Shown in pieces: positions 5,546 through 8,377 of a DNA stretch of 8,377 nt. The stretch lies in the NCBI GenBank assembly GCA_938004315.1, contig CALKWG010000285.1, positions 1 to 8,377 on the forward strand, in the 5' to 3' direction. The number at the start of each line of letters is the position of its first letter. Position 1 is the stretch's first letter. The position numbers were made by a program, and so were the translations under genes. Under the pieces are notes generated by a model, which ran no database searches, had not been told where the DNA came from, and was given only the letters and a program-made list of their open reading frames with translations. The stretch comes from an uncultured Spirochaetaceae bacterium (GTDB lineage: Bacteria; Spirochaetota; Spirochaetia; Treponematales; UBA12059).

Positions 5546-8377
5546 GTAAGACACGGAGCCCGCGGCCGCCGCGCCGCCTTCGCCGCGATCTCGGCGCTGG
5601 TCCTCATCACCCTGGCCGTCCTGATACCGAGCGCCGGCGCGGCCGTCGACTTCTATTGGGAGGAGCCCGAGCGCCTGTCCAGGCTGCCCGGTACCTTCCC
5701 GCAGGCCCATGAGGCCGCCGGCCGGGTCGTCGTCATCTGGCAGGAGAACCAAGCCCAGGACGAGGGCGGCCAAGCCTGGCTATCGGCCGCCAGCTACGGG
5801 CCCGACGGCGTCCGACGCAGCGAGCGCTTCGCCGGCCCCGTACGCTACCGGGGCGACGCGCCGCAGCTCTTCTCAGCCAAGGCCGCGGCCGACGGCACCC
5901 TGGCCGTCGCGCTGGCTACGGGCGACCGAAGCGTCGGCGTCTACTATTCCAGCGACGGCGGGCTGTCGTTCCGGGGCCCGACGACGCTCTCCCTCGAGCA
6001 GACGGCCGTGGCGCCGCGCATCTTCCCCAGCGCCTCCGGAGGTTGGCTCCTCTTCATGACCCGCGGCGAGTCGGACGCCCTGTCCATCGTGTTCTCGCGA
6101 TCGGACGACGGCCTCGCCTGGGACGCGTTCAGGCCCTTCGTGGCCCAGGGCGAGCTCAGGCTCAACTTCCTGCCCACGGCCGCCGCGATCGGGGATACGG
6201 ACCTGGTCGTCTTCCAGTCGCTGGCCGGCGGCGAGCGGCCGAGCTTCCAGCTCTTCTCCATGCGCAGCCGCGACGGCGGCCGCAGCTGGGACGCGCCGCG
6301 CCTGGTCACCGATTTCCTCGATCCGGTGCGGCGCGACCGCGCCTCCGCCTCAGACTTCGACAACCAGCGCCCCCACCTGGGGCTGGTCGACGGCGAGCCT
6401 TGGCTGGCCTGGGAGCGGCGCGTCCTGGCCGGCGCCGCCCAAGCCTACGCCGCCAGGCTCCTACCCGACGGCTCGGTCGCCCCGGGCAGCGTCGAGCGCG
6501 TGAGCCTCGGCCAAGGCAGCTGCTCCGAGCCGCGCGTCCTCGACTTAGGCGGGACGCCCGCCTTGAGCTGGTTCGACGATAGGACCGGCAGCCCGCGCGT
6601 CTACCTCTCCTACAAGGACGGCTTCCTCTGGCGCGAACGGGAGCTGTCGGTGCGCAGCCGCGGCGAGGCCACCTTCGGCCGAGCCGTATTCAAGGGCGGC
6701 TCGCTCTGGGCCTTCTGGCAGCTCGGCCGCGGCGCGAACGCGCAGGTCGTCGGCATGGCCCCGGACGTCAGCGTCGATCCGCCGGAGCTGATCGCCGTAG
6801 ACTTCAGGCCCGGCGAGGCGGCGGCGAGGAGCCGCGTCAACCTACGCTGGACCGTGCCGCGCGACTCGTCGGGCATAGCGGGCTTCTCGTACCTCTGGAG
6901 CCGCGACCCCGACGAGGAGCCGCCCGAAACGGTGATGGCCTTGGAAACCCTGACCCGTTCGACGCATGACGCCGACGAGGACGGCGACTGGTTCTTCAGC
7001 GTTCGGGCCCAGGACTACGCCGGCAACTGGTCGCGGCCCGCCCGGGTCCGCTTCGTGCGCGATACGACGCCTCCGTCCGTACCCATTCCGTTGGAGCCGG
7101 AGTTCGACGCGCGCGGCTTCATCGCGACGGGCAGCCCGCGCCTGCGCTGGCTAGCGCCGCCCGAGCCCGACCTGGCCGGCTACAGCTGGGTCATGGAGTA
7201 CTTAGGCCCCTTAGACCGGCCGCCGGCCCGTAGGCTCCCGGCCGCCCAGGCCCCTTCGCCGGGGAGCGCCGTCATGGCCGCCGCGGCGTCCGCCGCTCCC
7301 GCGGCGGCCGAAGGCTATTCCTTCCTGCCGATCACGCCCTACGAGGAGCGCTTGTGGACGGCCAAGCAGGCGGCCTTCCCCCAGCCGAGCATACGGACCC
7401 GGGAGCCCTTCGCCGATTTTACCAACTTAGACGACGGATTCTGGGCCCTCTCGATCGCGGCCATCGATCGCGCGGGCAACATGGGCGACGCGATCCGCAT
7501 CCTCATCCGCAACGACAAGTACCGCCCCTTCACCCAAGTGAGCGACGTGGTCGCCCAACGCGACGACTTCGGGACGCTCCGGCTCAGGCTCATAGGCCGC
7601 AATTTCCTCGACGACGGCCCCGTCGCGCGCGTCGTCATCGACGCCGACGGCCGCGAACCCTGGGACCGGGCCTACGAGCTGCGCGCGGGCGACTATACGA
7701 TACGCTCCGACCGCCTCATCGAAGGGCTCGAGGCGGCCGAGCTGCCCGCCGGGACCTACCGCGTGGGCCTCTTCCACGCCGAGCGCGGCTGGTTCTTCAC
7801 CCGGCCCCTGCTTACGGTCGACGTCTCGGGCACGGTCAAATTCGGCGACTTCAGCCAAGCCTGGCGCCCGTCGTGGACCTTCTTCGAACCCGGCCGGCGG
7901 CGCATCCCCTTAGGCGCCCTGGCCCTCATGCTCGGCCTCGGCCTGCCGCTCCTAGGCGCCCTCCTGTCGCTCAGGCAGGTCGCCCTCGTTATACGCGAAG
8001 GCCAGGAGCTCCGCCTGGACGCCCTGGCCCTCTTGGAAGGAAAGCCTATGCCCTCCTTAGAACGCGAACGGGCCGTCAAGGCGGCCGCCAAGCGCGGTAC
8101 CGGCTTGGCGCTCAAGTTCATCTTCACCATAAGCGTGCTCGTGCTCTTCGTGGTGGGCTTGGTCTCGGTGCCCATAGGCCTGCAGACCCTGAGCTCGCAG
8201 AGCGAGATCCTGGCCCGGGGCCTGGAGCAGCGCGCCCGGGTGCTGCTCGAGAGCGCCGCCCAGGGCGGCCGCGCCTACCTGCCCGTGCGCAGCCAGCTCG
8301 AACTGGCCACTTTGCCCGCCCAAGCCGCCGCCTTGGACGAGGCGCTCTACCTGACCCTGACCGGCTACGGCTCGACC
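5543..8377 (+). CDS. Propeller/Ig-like transmembrane receptor, 3' end off window
   Basis: This frame is open for 945 codons to the window edge, so the protein is incomplete at its C-terminus. Residues 1-34 are a signal peptide (basic MVRHGARGRR, hydrophobic core, cleavage near SAGA). Asp-box (BNR) motifs stand at 136-143 (SSDGGLSF), about 185-193 (SRSDDGLAW) and 242-249 (SRDGGRSW), indicating a sialidase-type beta-propeller over roughly 40-400. Fibronectin/Ig-like segments follow at about 411-505 (ending VRF..DTTPP) and 510-655 (with IAAIDRAGN), the latter with an Ala-rich insert. A further beta domain, perhaps IPT-like, runs about 655-775. Membrane helices lie at 788-810 and 859-880, joined by a basic cytoplasmic loop. 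The segment after 880 (LEQRARVLLESAAQGG and onward) resembles the start of a periplasmic sensor domain. Spirochaete proteins of this style commonly end in HAMP plus a cyclase, phosphatase or kinase domain, but that part is not visible here. Propeller and Ig folds suggest ligand or glycan binding. No convincing sialidase active site was seen, so enzyme activity is not claimed. Confidence 0.8.
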   Translation, partial: MVRHGARGRRAAFAAISALVLITLAVLIPSAGAAVDFYWEEPERLSRLPGTFPQAHEAAGRVVVIWQENQAQDEGGQAWLSAASYGPDGVRRSERFAGPVRYRGDAPQLFSAKAAADGTLAVALATGDRSVGVYYSSDGGLSFRGPTTLSLEQTAVAPRIFPSASGGWLLFMTRGESDALSIVFSRSDDGLAWDAFRPFVAQGELRLNFLPTAAAIGDTDLVVFQSLAGGERPSFQLFSMRSRDGGRSWDAPRLVTDFLDPVRRDRASASDFDNQRPHLGLVDGEPWLAWERRVLAGAAQAYAARLLPDGSVAPGSVERVSLGQGSCSEPRVLDLGGTPALSWFDDRTGSPRVYLSYKDGFLWRERELSVRSRGEATFGRAVFKGGSLWAFWQLGRGANAQVVGMAPDVSVDPPELIAVDFRPGEAAARSRVNLRWTVPRDSSGIAGFSYLWSRDPDEEPPETVMALETLTRSTHDADEDGDWFFSVRAQDYAGNWSRPARVRFVRDTTPPSVPIPLEPEFDARGFIATGSPRLRWLAPPEPDLAGYSWVMEYLGPLDRPPARRLPAAQAPSPGSAVMAAAASAAPAAAEGYSFLPITPYEERLWTAKQAAFPQPSIRTREPFADFTNLDDGFWALSIAAIDRAGNMGDAIRILIRNDKYRPFTQVSDVVAQRDDFGTLRLRLIGRNFLDDGPVARVVIDADGREPWDRAYELRAGDYTIRSDRLIEGLEAAELPAGTYRVGLFHAERGWFFTRPLLTVDVSGTVKFGDFSQAWRPSWTFFEPGRRRIPLGALALMLGLGLPLLGALLSLRQVALVIREGQELRLDALALLEGKPMPSLERERAVKAAAKRGTGLALKFIFTISVLVLFVVGLVSVPIGLQTLSSQSEILARGLEQRARVLLESAAQGGRAYLPVRSQLELATLPAQAAALDEALYLTLTGYGST

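Noticed and set aside
6043..6582. A 179-codon plus-strand frame inside the receptor gene
   Set aside because: The translation is Arg/Pro-rich low-complexity sequence, while the overlapping frame encodes recognisable Asp-box motifs and stays open for 945 codons.
7427..8323. Antisense frames at the right end (for example 7427-7858, 7756-8175 and 8057-8323)
   Set aside because: They oppose the receptor frame, which encodes clear membrane helices there. They have no recognisable domain and are shadows.

Overview
The window is GC-rich and almost fully coding. It is most consistent with a high-GC spirochaete, probably a treponeme relative. The main reason is the gene at 1093-2349 (minus), whose product looks like the UPF0164 outer-membrane family best known from Treponema. 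A large periplasmic TPR protein and a large modular membrane sensor fit the same assignment. This rests on protein recognition by eye; no search was run.

Layout. Positions 1-139 are an AT-rich, non-coding end that carries a strong rho-independent terminator for the minus strand. From 2349 down to 140, three minus-strand genes look like one operon: a UPF0164-like beta-barrel protein with a C-terminal TPR tail, a YggT-family membrane protein, and a YhbY-family RNA-binding protein. The gaps are 33 and 38 bases, and the last two genes have recognisable ribosome binding sites. Positions 2350-2474 are a divergent control region with a promoter in each direction and a repeated TACAG motif.

From 2475 to the right edge, two plus-strand genes are translationally coupled (TGATG at 5541-5545). 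The first is a secreted TPR protein of about 1022 residues. The second starts at 5543 and runs open to the window edge (945 codons, no stop). It combines a signal peptide, a region with Asp-box (BNR) motifs suggesting a beta-propeller, Ig/fibronectin-like beta domains and two membrane helices, then enters a second apparent periplasmic sensor region. Its output domain lies outside the window.

Working together (inference). The two divergent units both encode cell-envelope proteins. The minus operon makes an outer-membrane barrel and a membrane protein, with a ribosome-assembly factor attached. The plus operon makes a periplasmic TPR scaffold coupled to a large transmembrane receptor. The most interesting possibility is an envelope-sensing pair made of the TPR protein and the propeller receptor, co-regulated with a UPF0164 barrel from a shared intergenic region. 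No CRISPR array, mobile element, tRNA, rRNA or broken gene was seen.
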